Positions 30,997 to 40,132 of a stretch of 64,000 nt of DNA are shown one piece after another. The stretch is from Parasphingorhabdus halotolerans (lineage in GTDB: Bacteria; Pseudomonadota; Alphaproteobacteria; Sphingomonadales; Sphingomonadaceae), in contig NZ_CP051217.1 of NCBI RefSeq assembly GCF_012516475.1, forward strand, positions 2,790,001 through 2,854,000, in the 5' to 3' direction. The notes beneath the pieces are model-generated. The model had not been told where the DNA came from and did not search any database. It worked only from the letters and a program-made list of their open reading frames with translations. How positions within the stretch are numbered: the first letter of the stretch is position 1; every line of letters begins with the position of its first letter. The position numbers were made by a program, and so were the translations under genes.

Positions 30997-31791
30997 ATGA
31001 GTGGAGATGGATTTCGTATCGAGATCATCAGCTTGGTGAACAAGTTCCGCTCGCCCGCCCCTTCGTCACCCCGCACCCGGGAGAATGTGCCATCCGGTTA
31101 CGGGACCAGAGAGCAATGTCGGCCATTTGTCGCGGCAGCCGCGCTCGGTTTTTCCATCCCGTCGCCATTCGGATGGGGTTTTTGTCTGCCGGACGATGTG
31201 CCGACTGGTGCCCGATCCTTCCGTTCTCCGATCACTGGGGGTTGCGCTGATCGGCTATTTTACGTGCTTGATGATCCGGCTTATGGGTTTGAACATAATC
31301 AATTCAGCATTCCGGACGAAATTGCGAAGCTCGCGGGTCCTTTTTTGATTCCGGGGTTAAGCTTTTTCAACCGCAGCGATCAGCAGGATATGGTGAAGCT
31401 GCACCTTCCCTATATCTTCCGGACGCATGAGGACTGTGGTTTATTGTTCCTCCCACCGATTAACCGCGACAACGGCAGTAGACTAAATATAATGTCCGGG
31501 TTGGTAGAGACCGGCTGGTATGCCGACGCGGTCAATCTGGCGATTGAGCTACCATCCATGCCAAGCGCCATCCATATCGCGGCGGGAGAAACGATTGCTC
31601 AGGCAGTTCCAATGGCAATGGATGCAGCTAAGTCCGACCTCGTGCTGCTCGCACAACATCGCCGCAAAGCTCGTGATACGCTGTCTGCAATGGCTGAATG
31701 GAAGAACCAGCATGATAAGGACCGTTCGGCCTATAAAAGGCTTTCCAAGGTCCATCATTTAAAGGAAGAATCTAGCGAGCTGGTCAGTTAG
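30997..31791 (+). CDS. DUF6065-like protein of unknown function
   Basis: A 264-residue soluble protein. The layout is one I associate with DUF6065: an early CRPF...GFSIPSPFGWGF block (about 41-62), a central HLPYIFRTHEDCGLLF (about 134-149), then SGLVETGWYADAVNLAIEL and AAGETIAQAVPM. The C-terminal 45 residues are charged and helical. No catalytic motif, signal peptide or membrane segment is visible. It starts 29 bp after the protease and is probably cotranscribed. Family assignment is from memory of the pattern and moderate at best. Confidence 0.6.
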   Translation: MSGDGFRIEIISLVNKFRSPAPSSPRTRENVPSGYGTREQCRPFVAAAALGFSIPSPFGWGFCLPDDVPTGARSFRSPITGGCADRLFYVLDDPAYGFEHNQFSIPDEIAKLAGPFLIPGLSFFNRSDQQDMVKLHLPYIFRTHEDCGLLFLPPINRDNGSRLNIMSGLVETGWYADAVNLAIELPSMPSAIHIAAGETIAQAVPMAMDAAKSDLVLLAQHRRKARDTLSAMAEWKNQHDKDRSAYKRLSKVHHLKEESSELVS

Positions 31792-31800
31792 GACCAGAAT

Positions 31801-32253
31801 CTAATTCTCAAGAGCACGCATTTCGCCATCGGGTTCGATACGCGCGATATCCTCTCGTTCGGATAGCAAGCGCAAGCCGTTCGCGGTGATTGTCGCCACG
31901 ATGATCGGCATGTTACCCATTTCAGAGACAATATTGATGCCCTCGCTCTTCAGATCTGGACGGGCAGCACCCTCTTTCAGGGTAATGATGACCCGCTCTT
32001 CATGCGCTTGATTATCCTTGTGGGCTTCAAACCCCTTGCAAATGTTTTCGCTAATATCGACCATGTTTTTTTCTCCTGATTCGGCAGATTTGCAAATATT
32101 GGACAAGCTTTTATCGTTTTGGGGAGTGACTATCGGGCTTGATGCGTCTTGCTGGTTAGTTTCTACCGGACTGCAGCCAACAAGGATAAGCGCCAGGGCA
32201 GGGCTGACTTGCAACACGGCAGTTGGGTTGTATCGTTTTTTGTAAAAGATCAT
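31801..32253 (-). CDS. Lipoprotein with an I9/propeptide-like protease-inhibitor domain
   Basis: A 150-residue lipoprotein: N-terminal helix, lipobox LVGC with Cys27, a low-complexity linker rich in Gln, Ser and Asp, then a domain from about 85 to the end. That domain has VIITLKEGA, MPIIVATITANGLRLL and IARIEPDGEMRAL. The last segment lines up with VAKVEADGKMYAL in the protease 29771-30967, at the point where an I9 propeptide enters the active site. It is likely a trans-acting inhibitor or folding helper. It converges on the protease/DUF6065 unit and lies next to a LuxR gene on its own strand. Confidence 0.72.
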   Translation of the reverse strand: MIFYKKRYNPTAVLQVSPALALILVGCSPVETNQQDASSPIVTPQNDKSLSNICKSAESGEKNMVDISENICKGFEAHKDNQAHEERVIITLKEGAARPDLKSEGINIVSEMGNMPIIVATITANGLRLLSEREDIARIEPDGEMRALEN

Positions 32254-32278
32254 CTCTTATGGTCCCGATTCGCGCCGA

Positions 32279-32620
32279 CTACTGGATCGCCTGTCCATTC
32301 CTGAGGCGTGTCTGTCCATTGTCTATCATGGGTTCTGTTTGATATCCATCAACCTGAAGCAGCCCCGCCATGACCGCGCAGGCAATCATGTGGGTTCGGT
32401 TCTTCGCACGAAGCTTCAAGCGAATATTCTCAATATGTCGGTCAACCGTGCGCGGCGCGATATCAATCTGCTGGGCTACTTCCTTTGTCGATAATCCCTG
32501 CGCGACAAATTCGAGAATCTCCAATTCACGCGCGGTGAGGACCGGATCACTGTTCAAACTTTTTCGTTGCAGCATCACAAGGCTCACTTTCCAAAGCTCA
32601 TAGATGACAACAGCTGTCAT
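32279..32620 (-). CDS. Solo LuxR-type HTH regulator
   Basis: A 113-residue protein that is little more than a LuxR/FixJ helix-turn-helix: LTARELEILEFVAQGLSTKE and IAPRTVDRHIENIRLKL (about 28-70). No receiver or autoinducer domain is present, so activity may depend on its level, on partner proteins or on a signal bound by the short tails. The start is ATG 32620; ATG 32575 is an alternative. It lies 25 bp upstream of the inhibitor-like lipoprotein on the same strand and may control the protease module. Confidence 0.82.
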   Translation of the reverse strand: MTAVVIYELWKVSLVMLQRKSLNSDPVLTARELEILEFVAQGLSTKEVAQQIDIAPRTVDRHIENIRLKLRAKNRTHMIACAVMAGLLQVDGYQTEPMIDNGQTRLRNGQAIQ

Positions 32621-32621
32621 C
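32603..32621. promoter_or_regulatory. Palindrome overlapping the LuxR start codon
   Basis: GATGACA-ACAGC-TGTCATC, perfect 7-base arms, covers the first codons of the LuxR gene. A dimeric regulator could repress here, including the LuxR protein itself. Because it lies inside the coding sequence it may also be chance. Confidence 0.3.
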
Positions 32622-33056
32622 CCAATTGCCCCCGATGGTTTATTCGATTATGATTTTCTGGTGCGATGCCTTCTTATTCTCGCGAACGAATCGCGAAAAG
32701 GCCAGAAGGTTACACATTACACTAATCGGGCCAAAACATTGCCAATTGCGATATGCGCTGTTTCCCCTCAGCAAATATCACCCCTTTGGCTATAACATTT
32801 TCTTTCTGCCAATGTTAAGCTTATAGCCTTTCCAAATGGTGCACGAATAGGATAAATATGCCCAAGCCAAGTCTCTGAATTTACGTTGATTTACAAACTG
32901 GAGCGGCGCTGTGTGGTTGATTTCCCTTAGTAATTCCTGTCAGGAAAATCACTCGTAAGTCCACACAAGCGAATCACCGGATAGATTTGGGTGAAAGAAG
33001 AAGCTCTTGCCAGCTTGCTGTCGACAAATCGATGCAGCTCTTCACATTCGCGGTGC
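32622..33056. other. Non-coding AT-rich gap
   Basis: 435 bases between the LuxR gene and the ABC permease. Short frames exist but none has a credible start, codon use or family pattern. A perfect 13-base palindrome TTCCTG-T-CAGGAA is at 32934-32946. The LuxR promoter must lie in the left part. Base composition is clearly more AT-rich than the flanking genes, as in other parts of the protease module. Confidence 0.55.
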
Positions 33057-34271
33057 CTAGCGCCCCCTCACCCGTTTCCATAGACCCTTTTTCCGGGCAC
33101 TTTGACCGGACTTCATAACATTGCGGCGAAACAGCATAACGCTGAAACGTATTATGATGAGAGTGAAAATACCCTGCCAGATCAGCGCCAGACCATGTTG
33201 CCAGATATTGTCCATTTGCGCAGCGCGCGCGATCATCGCGAAGGGGGAACTGAACGGAAAGGCAACTGCGAACCATTCTATTGGTTCGCCCAGTTTTGTT
33301 ACCGTCAACGCTGCCAGAAAGAAGACCAAAAGCTGCCCCATGGTAACCGGCATTGAGAGGGTTTGCACTTCCCGCACGGTAGTTGCCATCGCGCCAATGC
33401 CAAGGAACAGAGATCCGAGTAGTAAATAGGCCATCGAGAAATAGAGCACGAGCAGGATACAGAATATCGGCCAGCCAACGGCAGGAGCGGCTAGCGCGGG
33501 TAGGCCGCCTCCGATTGCTGCAACCGCGATAAAGCCGAGGGTTGACCAAACTGTTATACCGACCAACGCCATGCCGAGCATGGCAAACAGCTTGCCGAGA
33601 AATATCGCGTCCATCGGGATCGCAGCGGCGAGAATTTCGATGATCTTGTTGGTTTTCTCCTCGACCAGATTGGATAAAACCATGCCAGCCAATATCATGG
33701 TCAGCAGGATGAGTATCACTTGCCCGCCCTGGGCAGTGGCTAGCTGTGTGCGTCGGTCAGAACTGTCTGTTGAGGCGACATAATCGGTTTTTACCGGGAT
33801 GCTCTGTGTGCCCGAGAGCGCGGTTTCGGCCAGCAATGCGGTTCTGCCTTGCCAGCGTTTTACATCGCGCTCGGAGCCGGTTAGCAGGGGCGCTTCTAGA
33901 GAGCCGGAAATAATCGCGGTGAGCGGCTTCTGAGCGCTATCGAGCTGGTCTTTGATGTTTGTCGCGTCTGGCGCCACATCAGGTAGCAGCAACAAATCCG
34001 GTATGGCCTCGTCGCCGAGACTGGCGGAAAGCTTTTTCTTCGCCTCCAGCAATTGTTCCGATTGCTCAGCTGTTAGTGCCACGCCGATGACCGGTCGATC
34101 AATGTCTTTGGAAACCTGAGACCCCAAGCCGCCTGCAAACACTCCAATGCCAAGCGGGAACAAGGGACCCAGCAAAAAGAAAAAGAATGATTTTGAGAAA
34201 ATAATCGCCGTGAAATCGCGTCGGGCAATCACGTAAGCCGCGCGGGCGGTTTCGATGAAGCCTTCCATCAT
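33057..34271 (-). CDS. ABC-2 type exporter permease (NatB-like)
   Basis: A 404-residue permease with an N-terminal helix (about 23-43), a large extracytoplasmic domain (about 50-175) and five to six C-terminal helices. The run NLVEEKTNKIIEILAAAIP (about 202-220) is the cytoplasmic coupling segment characteristic of NatB/YhaP-type exporters. It pairs with the ATPase encoded just upstream (ATGA overlap). The family exports Na+, peptides or drugs; the cargo here is unknown. A long frame shifted against it at 32974-33549 is a shadow. Confidence 0.88.
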   Translation of the reverse strand: MMEGFIETARAAYVIARRDFTAIIFSKSFFFFLLGPLFPLGIGVFAGGLGSQVSKDIDRPVIGVALTAEQSEQLLEAKKKLSASLGDEAIPDLLLLPDVAPDATNIKDQLDSAQKPLTAIISGSLEAPLLTGSERDVKRWQGRTALLAETALSGTQSIPVKTDYVASTDSSDRRTQLATAQGGQVILILLTMILAGMVLSNLVEEKTNKIIEILAAAIPMDAIFLGKLFAMLGMALVGITVWSTLGFIAVAAIGGGLPALAAPAVGWPIFCILLVLYFSMAYLLLGSLFLGIGAMATTVREVQTLSMPVTMGQLLVFFLAALTVTKLGEPIEWFAVAFPFSSPFAMIARAAQMDNIWQHGLALIWQGIFTLIIIRFSVMLFRRNVMKSGQSARKKGLWKRVRGR

Positions 34272-35230
34272 ACCGCCTCTCCCATTGCTGCTTGGGCAGC
34301 ATCGGCTTCCATTTTTCTGGCAACTGCCTCGCCCGCAATATGGACAAACGCATCATGCAACCCCGGGCGTTCGATGGAAAGGGATTCGATCCCGGCTTTC
34401 CCTTCAATCAACGCATGCAGCAAGGGTTCAACGCCGCTCTTTGGAAGTGTGAAATGCCAATTGTGGCCGAGCGGCTGGCAATCACCAGGGATTGCCGAAC
34501 GCCAGGTGCCATCGAGTTCTCGCGTTTCAAGGTGAACTTGAGGGCGCAACCGGTCTCTGGCTGTTGAGACTTTTCCGGTAAACGGAATCTTGCCGTGGGC
34601 GACAATTGCGATTTCTTCGCACAACCGCTCGGCATGGGCGATGACATGAGTGGAAAAAATTACTGTCACACCCTTGTCTGCCTGACCGCGTATAAGCCGT
34701 TCAAGCTTGCCCTGGTTAAGCGCATCAAGGCCGGAAAATGGCTCGTCGAGGATGATGAGATCCGGCTCATGTACGATTGTGCCAAGCAGTTGTACGGTCT
34801 GCGCCATGCCTTTGGAGAGTGCACGAATTTGCTTGTCGATAGCATCGCCAAGCCCGTGATCAGCCATCATCTGCTTGCCGCGCTTGCGTCCTTCGGCCAG
34901 AGGCAATCCGCGCAGCGCGCCCATGAAGGCAATCGCATCATAAGCTTTCATCGACTGGTATAGCCCGCGCTCTTCTGGCAAATAGCCGACCTGATGGGAC
35001 TTGCTAATCGGGTTCGGAGACCCGAGCAGAAACCGCTCGCCTTCGTCCGGATCAATAATCCCCAGCAGCATGCGGAGCGTCGTGGTCTTGCCTGCGCCAT
35101 TTGGTCCCAATATCCCGAAAATACTGCCTTTTCTGATGTTGAGATCGATGCCGTCGACGGCAGCCTCTCCATCAAAGCGCTTAATGATATTACGGGCTTC
35201 AATCGCATATTCTAAGTTGCTGGAAGTCAT
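34268..35230 (-). CDS. ABC exporter ATP-binding protein (NatA-like)
   Basis: A 320-residue ATPase: Walker A GPNGAGKTT (about 43-51), signature LSKGM in place of LSGGQ, Walker B LIILDEP, and the H-loop STHV. Residues 225-320 form the C-terminal extension typical of NatA-like exporters. The LSKGM signature is normal for this subfamily. It drives the permease with which it overlaps by four bases. It is divergent from queG. Confidence 0.93.
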   Translation of the reverse strand: MTSSNLEYAIEARNIIKRFDGEAAVDGIDLNIRKGSIFGILGPNGAGKTTTLRMLLGIIDPDEGERFLLGSPNPISKSHQVGYLPEERGLYQSMKAYDAIAFMGALRGLPLAEGRKRGKQMMADHGLGDAIDKQIRALSKGMAQTVQLLGTIVHEPDLIILDEPFSGLDALNQGKLERLIRGQADKGVTVIFSTHVIAHAERLCEEIAIVAHGKIPFTGKVSTARDRLRPQVHLETRELDGTWRSAIPGDCQPLGHNWHFTLPKSGVEPLLHALIEGKAGIESLSIERPGLHDAFVHIAGEAVARKMEADAAQAAMGEAV

Positions 35231-35274
35231 TTACGGCTTTCAAATAGAGATCATGTGTTTGATAGGGAGGGACT

Positions 35275-36333
35275 ATGGCCGATGACAAGTTAAGATTGAC
35301 CGAAAAACTCGAAAAAAAGGCATGTGAAGAAGGTTTTGTTGCCTTTGGTATCGCGCCTGCGTCATTGGCTCCACAAACGGGAAAGCGTCTGCAAAAGTGG
35401 CTGGCAGAAGGTGCGCATGGCACCATGATCTGGATGGAGGGCCGCGCGGATGAACGTGCTGATCCGAAGCGGTTATGGCCGGAAGTACGCTCGGTCATCA
35501 TGCTGGGGATGAGCTACGCACCAAAAATCGATCCGTTCGCGCTCGCAGATCAGGGTGATCGTGGGCGAATATCGGTCTATGCACAGGGCAAAGACTATCA
35601 TGACGTAGTAAAAAAGGCACTGAAACGGATCGCCGGATGGCTGGTTGGGGAAACTTCAGACGTATATCCAGATGTCGGAGTGAAGGTGTTTGTCGATACC
35701 GCACCGGTAATGGAAAAACCGCTGGCCGAAGCGGCTGGGATAGGCTGGCAAGGGAAGCACACCAATATTGTGAGTCGCGATCACGGCAGCTGGCTATTCC
35801 TGGGTGCAATTTACACTACGCTGGAGCTATCTCCGTCACCTTCAGGAGAAGATAGCTGTGGAAGCTGCAATGCCTGTCAGGACATCTGCCCGACCAACGC
35901 TTTTCCTGCGCCCTATCAGCTCGACGCCCGGGCGTGTATATCCTACCTGACGATAGAGCATGAAGGGCCCATCCCGATTGAATATCGCAAAGCAATGGGC
36001 AATCATATCTATGGTTGTGACGATTGTTTGGCGGTTTGCCCATGGAATAAATTTGCCCGGGCGGCTGCGGCAAACAAGGCTTTTTTGCCGCGTGCGGAAA
36101 TGGCGGCCCCGGCATTGGCTGATTTGCTCGCGCTTGATGATGCCAGTTTCCGGGCAGTGTTTTCCGGTTCACCGATCAAACGGTCCGGTCGTAACCGGAT
36201 AGTGCGCAATGCGCTTATCGCGGCGGGCAATAGTGCCGATCAAGCTCTTGTTCCGCCAGTTCAGGCGCTGTTGGGTGACGATAACGAGGCTGTGAGAGAA
36301 GCAGCACAGTGGGCGCTTGAAGAGTTGAACTAG
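35275..36333 (+). CDS. queG: Epoxyqueuosine reductase
   Basis: A 352-residue cobalamin- and Fe-S-dependent enzyme that reduces epoxyqueuosine to queuosine in tRNA, the last step of Q synthesis. Two [4Fe-4S] motifs are CGSCNACQDICP and CDDCLAVCPW; the catalytic Asp is in FVDTAPVMEK. The C-terminal 60 residues form a short HEAT-like repeat, as in the long QueG form. Its last four bases overlap the convergent lipoprotein gene. Confidence 0.95.
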   Translation: MADDKLRLTEKLEKKACEEGFVAFGIAPASLAPQTGKRLQKWLAEGAHGTMIWMEGRADERADPKRLWPEVRSVIMLGMSYAPKIDPFALADQGDRGRISVYAQGKDYHDVVKKALKRIAGWLVGETSDVYPDVGVKVFVDTAPVMEKPLAEAAGIGWQGKHTNIVSRDHGSWLFLGAIYTTLELSPSPSGEDSCGSCNACQDICPTNAFPAPYQLDARACISYLTIEHEGPIPIEYRKAMGNHIYGCDDCLAVCPWNKFARAAAANKAFLPRAEMAAPALADLLALDDASFRAVFSGSPIKRSGRNRIVRNALIAAGNSADQALVPPVQALLGDDNEAVREAAQWALEELN

Positions 36334-36695
36334 CGGATACGCAAAGCATTCACACAGGACACCCGATCCACTTCCGCACCATCACTGCGACGCGTATCAA
36401 TATGGGTGACCCGCGCATCGCCACCGCCCGGTGGCGGATAAAGATAGGCATCCAATATGCACGCTCCGCTCGAAAATTGCAGTTTGCGGCCTGGTGCTTC
36501 CGCAACATCTTGCGCCGGATCGCCAAAAAGACGGATCAGGTTGCTCGCTGATTTTCCCATTACGATATCGAGACCCTGCACATTTTGCAGACCGGGGTTG
36601 TTGTAGGTCGCCGGCAATCCCGGTGCGACGTTGCCTGTTGAAGCGCAGGCTGCAAGCATTGGTATCAAGAAAACGACAGAAAATTTACGGATCAT
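36330..36695 (-). CDS. Small hypothetical lipoprotein
   Basis: A 121-residue lipoprotein (lipobox LAAC, Cys17). The mature part contains LDIVMGKSASNLIRLFGDPAQDV and FSSGACILDAYLYPP, a layout like small alphaproteobacterial outer-membrane-associated lipoproteins with an SmpA/OmlA-type hairpin at its start; that likeness is weak. The start at 36695 has AGGA upstream; the longer frame to 36845 is antisense-type extension. It begins two bases after the EI24-like gene ends, so the pair is cotranscribed. Confidence 0.72.
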   Translation of the reverse strand: MIRKFSVVFLIPMLAACASTGNVAPGLPATYNNPGLQNVQGLDIVMGKSASNLIRLFGDPAQDVAEAPGRKLQFSSGACILDAYLYPPPGGGDARVTHIDTRRSDGAEVDRVSCVNALRIR

Positions 36696-36697
36696 GG

Positions 36698-37383
36698 CTA
36701 TTGTCCTGCTTCGCGCCTGCTGTGAACTAGATGTGTAGCCATAGCGGCTCCCAATACCGGTGCAAGAAAATTGACGAAGGGCACAGCGAGAAGTAGCGCG
36801 GTGATAATGCCTAGGCCAAATCGCGTCATTTTGGGTAGCTGCCAATGGCTGTCAATCTGTGAAAGGCCTGAAACATGGCGCGAGGCCACCATATCCTGCA
36901 AATCTCGCCCGATTAGCAGTCCGTTCACGACAAAAAAAGCGATTGCCGTACCGATGCCAGTCACCGCAACATGATATAGATCGGGGCCGCGAGCAAATTA
37001 TATCCCAAAGCGCGAAGGGCCGAGCGCAGCCCCATTTTAAGACCCAGCGCATAGCTTGGCGGCTTTGCGGTTTCCGCTCTTGCCGGATAATGTTTTGTTT
37101 CAACAGCATCCACCACATCATCGGAAAATATGTTGAGCACGAAGATCGCAATGACCCGAAACAGAAATGCAGCGGTCAGCAGGCTGATCACCACGGCCGT
37201 GGCAGCGGCTGCCAGACCGCCATTTTCCGGCAGCGCGAACGAGAATATCCAGACGAGCAGAAAATAGGTGCCGGTCCCCAGTAACGCCAGCAATAGCAAC
37301 GTCAGCGAAAATACTTTGAGCAGCAGGATCAATATCCGGCGGTCGAACAATTGACCGATTGACAAGAACAGGGCGTTGAACAT
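36698..37383 (-). pseudogene. EI24/CysZ-like membrane protein, frameshifted
   Basis: If one base is restored the product is about 228 residues with four to five hydrophobic segments, as in the EI24/CysZ family (sulfate-uptake-linked in gamma-proteobacteria, otherwise unknown). The 5' part ends ...AAPIYIMLR-stop at 36961; the 3' part continues with TGIGTAIAFFVVNGLLIGR. The coding strand reads atgttgcggtgact; atgttggcggtgact would join IMLAVTGIG. A single G is missing. Both halves look well conserved, so a sequence error or very recent mutation is likely. Confidence 0.82.
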
Positions 37384-37489
37384 CAGGGTTCCATGTCACG
37401 GCAACAGGCCCTGCGTCAATTCTGCTTGATGAAGCGCGTTCAAATCCCTATCGCACGGCCTTGATCAGATATGATATAAAGGATTCTTT

Positions 37490-38488
37490 ATGACCACCGA
37501 AGCCCGCTATGATATTGTTGCCATTGGCAATGCAATTGTTGATGTTATCGCGCAGGCTGACGATGCGTTTCTGGAGGAAGAGCAGCTCACCAAAGGCAGC
37601 ATGGCCTTGATCGATGCGGCGCGGGCGACTGAGTTATATAATGACATGGGACCAGCACGCGAGATCAGCGGTGGTTCCGGCGCGAATACGCTGGCTGGGG
37701 CATCTACATTGGGCCGTCAATGCGCGTTAATTGCACAGGTTGCAGATGACCAGCTCGGTGAAGTTTTCGCACATGATATCCGCGCAACCGGGATTGATTT
37801 CGATGTTGCACCTCTGGGCAAAGAGCCGCCTACCGCGCGCTGCCTGATTTTTGTAACGCCTGACGCACAGCGCACGATGAACACGTTTCTGGGAGCATCA
37901 CAATTTTTACCAGCAAGTGCTGTTGACGCAGAGCTGATTGCCAGCGGCGCGATTCTTTATCTTGAAGGTTATTTGTGGGATGCTGAAGAGCCAAAGGCGG
38001 CGATGGCATTGGGTATCGATATTGCCCGCCAAAATGGTCGCAAAGTTGCGTTTACCTTGTCTGACGGATTTTGTGTCGACCGCCATCGTGATGAATTTGT
38101 CGGACTTATCAAAGACGGCAAGATCGACATTCTCTTTTCCAATGAAGATGAGATTAAATCACTTTGCGAAACAGATGATTTTGATGCCGCTGTGGCGCAA
38201 ACTGCCAAGCAGGTTGAAACGCTTGTTGTCACCCGTAGCGAAAAGGGCGCGATTGCCCTACAAAATGGAACGACTCATTCTGTCGCTGCGGAACCGGTTG
38301 CGAAGATCGTCGATACAACAGGTGCAGGAGACTTGTTTGCTGCCGGTTTCCTGAGCGGATATATTGAGCAACGCTCCATGGAGGATTGCCTGACCATCGG
38401 CGCGGTTGCCGCTGCAGAAGTCATTTCGCATTATGGCGCGCGTCCCGAGGCCGACTTGAAAGCGCTGGTAACTGCGCACTTGGGTTAA
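37490..38488 (+). CDS. Adenosine kinase-like PfkB carbohydrate kinase
   Basis: A 332-residue ribokinase-fold kinase. The N-terminal GNAIVDVIA and GGSGANTLAGAS segments bind the sugar; DTTGAGDLFAAGFL near 280 holds the catalytic Asp and the anion hole. Sphingomonad relatives are usually named adenosine kinase, phosphorylating adenosine to AMP with ATP; inosine/guanosine or sugar activity cannot be excluded. The gene stands alone and ends six bases before the convergent flippase gene. Confidence 0.9.
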   Translation: MTTEARYDIVAIGNAIVDVIAQADDAFLEEEQLTKGSMALIDAARATELYNDMGPAREISGGSGANTLAGASTLGRQCALIAQVADDQLGEVFAHDIRATGIDFDVAPLGKEPPTARCLIFVTPDAQRTMNTFLGASQFLPASAVDAELIASGAILYLEGYLWDAEEPKAAMALGIDIARQNGRKVAFTLSDGFCVDRHRDEFVGLIKDGKIDILFSNEDEIKSLCETDDFDAAVAQTAKQVETLVVTRSEKGAIALQNGTTHSVAAEPVAKIVDTTGAGDLFAAGFLSGYIEQRSMEDCLTIGAVAAAEVISHYGARPEADLKALVTAHLG

Positions 38489-38494
38489 AGCCAC

Positions 38495-40033
38495 CTAGCT
38501 TTTCATCTTGAATAATGTGCGATCTTCGGGGCCGAAACCCCATTTCCAGATCACCAGGGCATAGCTGCCAAGGATCATTGGAATACCGACGACAAGTTCT
38601 GCCCACTCCGGCAGGAAGGTCACAAGGTAACCGACGGCGACGGCAACCGCTATTGCGAGAAGCAGCGTCCAGCGCCACCCATTGACCGGTGCCTTGAGCA
38701 GTTTGGACAGGAAAATCGCCTTCACGATCGAAGCATATCCCAATGCCACCATCAACGCACCCGCGACCGCAGCAGCTTGAAATAGCGGAGGCCAACCCAT
38801 GCGCAGGCAAATCTGGATGAAAGCGACGCTGAGAGCGGCCTGCAGCAACAGCATCGAGAGCGAAATCAGCAGGTTGCGGTGCCGCGCAATATAAACCAGC
38901 GCCGCTTCACTCACCACAGCAGTGGCCGCTACCGCTTCTGCTGCCAGCAGAAACGCTAAAGCGCCGGTTCCGCCAACGAAATTGGGACCGATCAATCCCA
39001 TCACAGCCTCGCCAGGGATGGCCAAAGCCAAAGCAATGCCGATTTGTGCTGCGATAATCCAGTAGCCGACCTGGCTCACTTGGCCAGCAATCGCTTTCAT
39101 ATTGCCCGCTTCAAGATTGCGGGTAATCACTGGCCCTAAAATCGGATCAAAGCTGGTCTTAAGCTTCTGGGGTAAGCTAGCAACTTGCTGGGCTATATAA
39201 TAGACGCCGACAATTGCAGGGGAAGCAAACAAACCGAGGATTGCAAGATCCAGGCGGCGCGAACCCCATTCGGCGGCGTCCGCGGCGGCGAGCGGCATGT
39301 TACGTTTAGCGAGGCTTGCTATTTTTAACGGTTTGGGTCGCCAGCCCCAAGGCAACCCATAGCTTTTGAGCAATGGCCACAAGGCCGCTATTAGCGCAGC
39401 AAACATGGCGACGACATAGGAGAGGATTAGCCCGTCGCGCAGCGAGAAGAACGGCATAAACGGCAGTGCAAACCAAAGGGCGGCAAAGCTGATCGTCCAA
39501 GGCTCTACAACGGAGCGCGTGCGCACGGTCGATGCAATGTCATAGCGATATGCGAGGGCCGCCAGAGCAATATCAGTGCCTGCAATCATGAAAATCACCA
39601 GTGGTAAAAACCGGTCCAGCCCGTTTATTTCGCTATTGGGAAACATGATTTGCGGGAAACTAATGAGTATTATGGCGGCGATGGTTGACGCAAAAAAACT
39701 GACCAAAAGCCCATCCCAAACAACATGAACATGCGGACGATCCGTCCGGCTTAGCTGTTCAGCCAAACCTCTCCGCAGACCCAATGTCGCAAGCTGTGCA
39801 GCAAATTCCACAATGAGGATGGCATAGGCAAAGCGGCCCAACGCTTCTGCGCCATACATCCGACCTGCAATGAATAGAAAGGGAAGCCGCGCTGCCAAGC
39901 GCAACAGAAACCCGAAAATATTCGTCCGCCCGCCTTTGGCTAGCTTGGCAATATCTTCCTTTTCGTCCTCTCCGGCGATTTTCTGTGCAGCAGGGGAAGC
40001 GCTAACCGATCCTGAGGATTCAGGGCTGTTCAA
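38495..40033 (-). CDS. Polysaccharide flippase (MOP superfamily)
   Basis: A 512-residue membrane protein with about 12-14 helices, the Wzx/MurJ-type lipid-linked oligosaccharide flippase arrangement. A polar, charged N-terminus of about 35 residues precedes TM1 (FGFLLRLAARLPFLFIAGRMYG), and the central ITRNLEAG segment is in a long cytoplasmic loop. It would move undecaprenyl-linked sugars across the inner membrane. It is not next to glycosyltransferases here, the glycan cassette at 16.8-20.7 kb being the nearest. Confidence 0.82.
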   Translation of the reverse strand: MNSPESSGSVSASPAAQKIAGEDEKEDIAKLAKGGRTNIFGFLLRLAARLPFLFIAGRMYGAEALGRFAYAILIVEFAAQLATLGLRRGLAEQLSRTDRPHVHVVWDGLLVSFFASTIAAIILISFPQIMFPNSEINGLDRFLPLVIFMIAGTDIALAALAYRYDIASTVRTRSVVEPWTISFAALWFALPFMPFFSLRDGLILSYVVAMFAALIAALWPLLKSYGLPWGWRPKPLKIASLAKRNMPLAAADAAEWGSRRLDLAILGLFASPAIVGVYYIAQQVASLPQKLKTSFDPILGPVITRNLEAGNMKAIAGQVSQVGYWIIAAQIGIALALAIPGEAVMGLIGPNFVGGTGALAFLLAAEAVAATAVVSEAALVYIARHRNLLISLSMLLLQAALSVAFIQICLRMGWPPLFQAAAVAGALMVALGYASIVKAIFLSKLLKAPVNGWRWTLLLAIAVAVAVGYLVTFLPEWAELVVGIPMILGSYALVIWKWGFGPEDRTLFKMKS

Positions 40034-40132
40034 AAGGAAATCTCCGACTAGCGAGCAAGCAATTTCCCAGTTTAGACAGTTCAGTGCAGCTTGTCATCTT
40101 TTGGCTGTGAAGTGGTCGGACTGAATATTGCT

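Noticed and set aside
32974..33549. 191-codon minus-strand frame
   Set aside because: It is a shifted frame of the ABC permease gene and its part outside that gene has no recognisable sequence.
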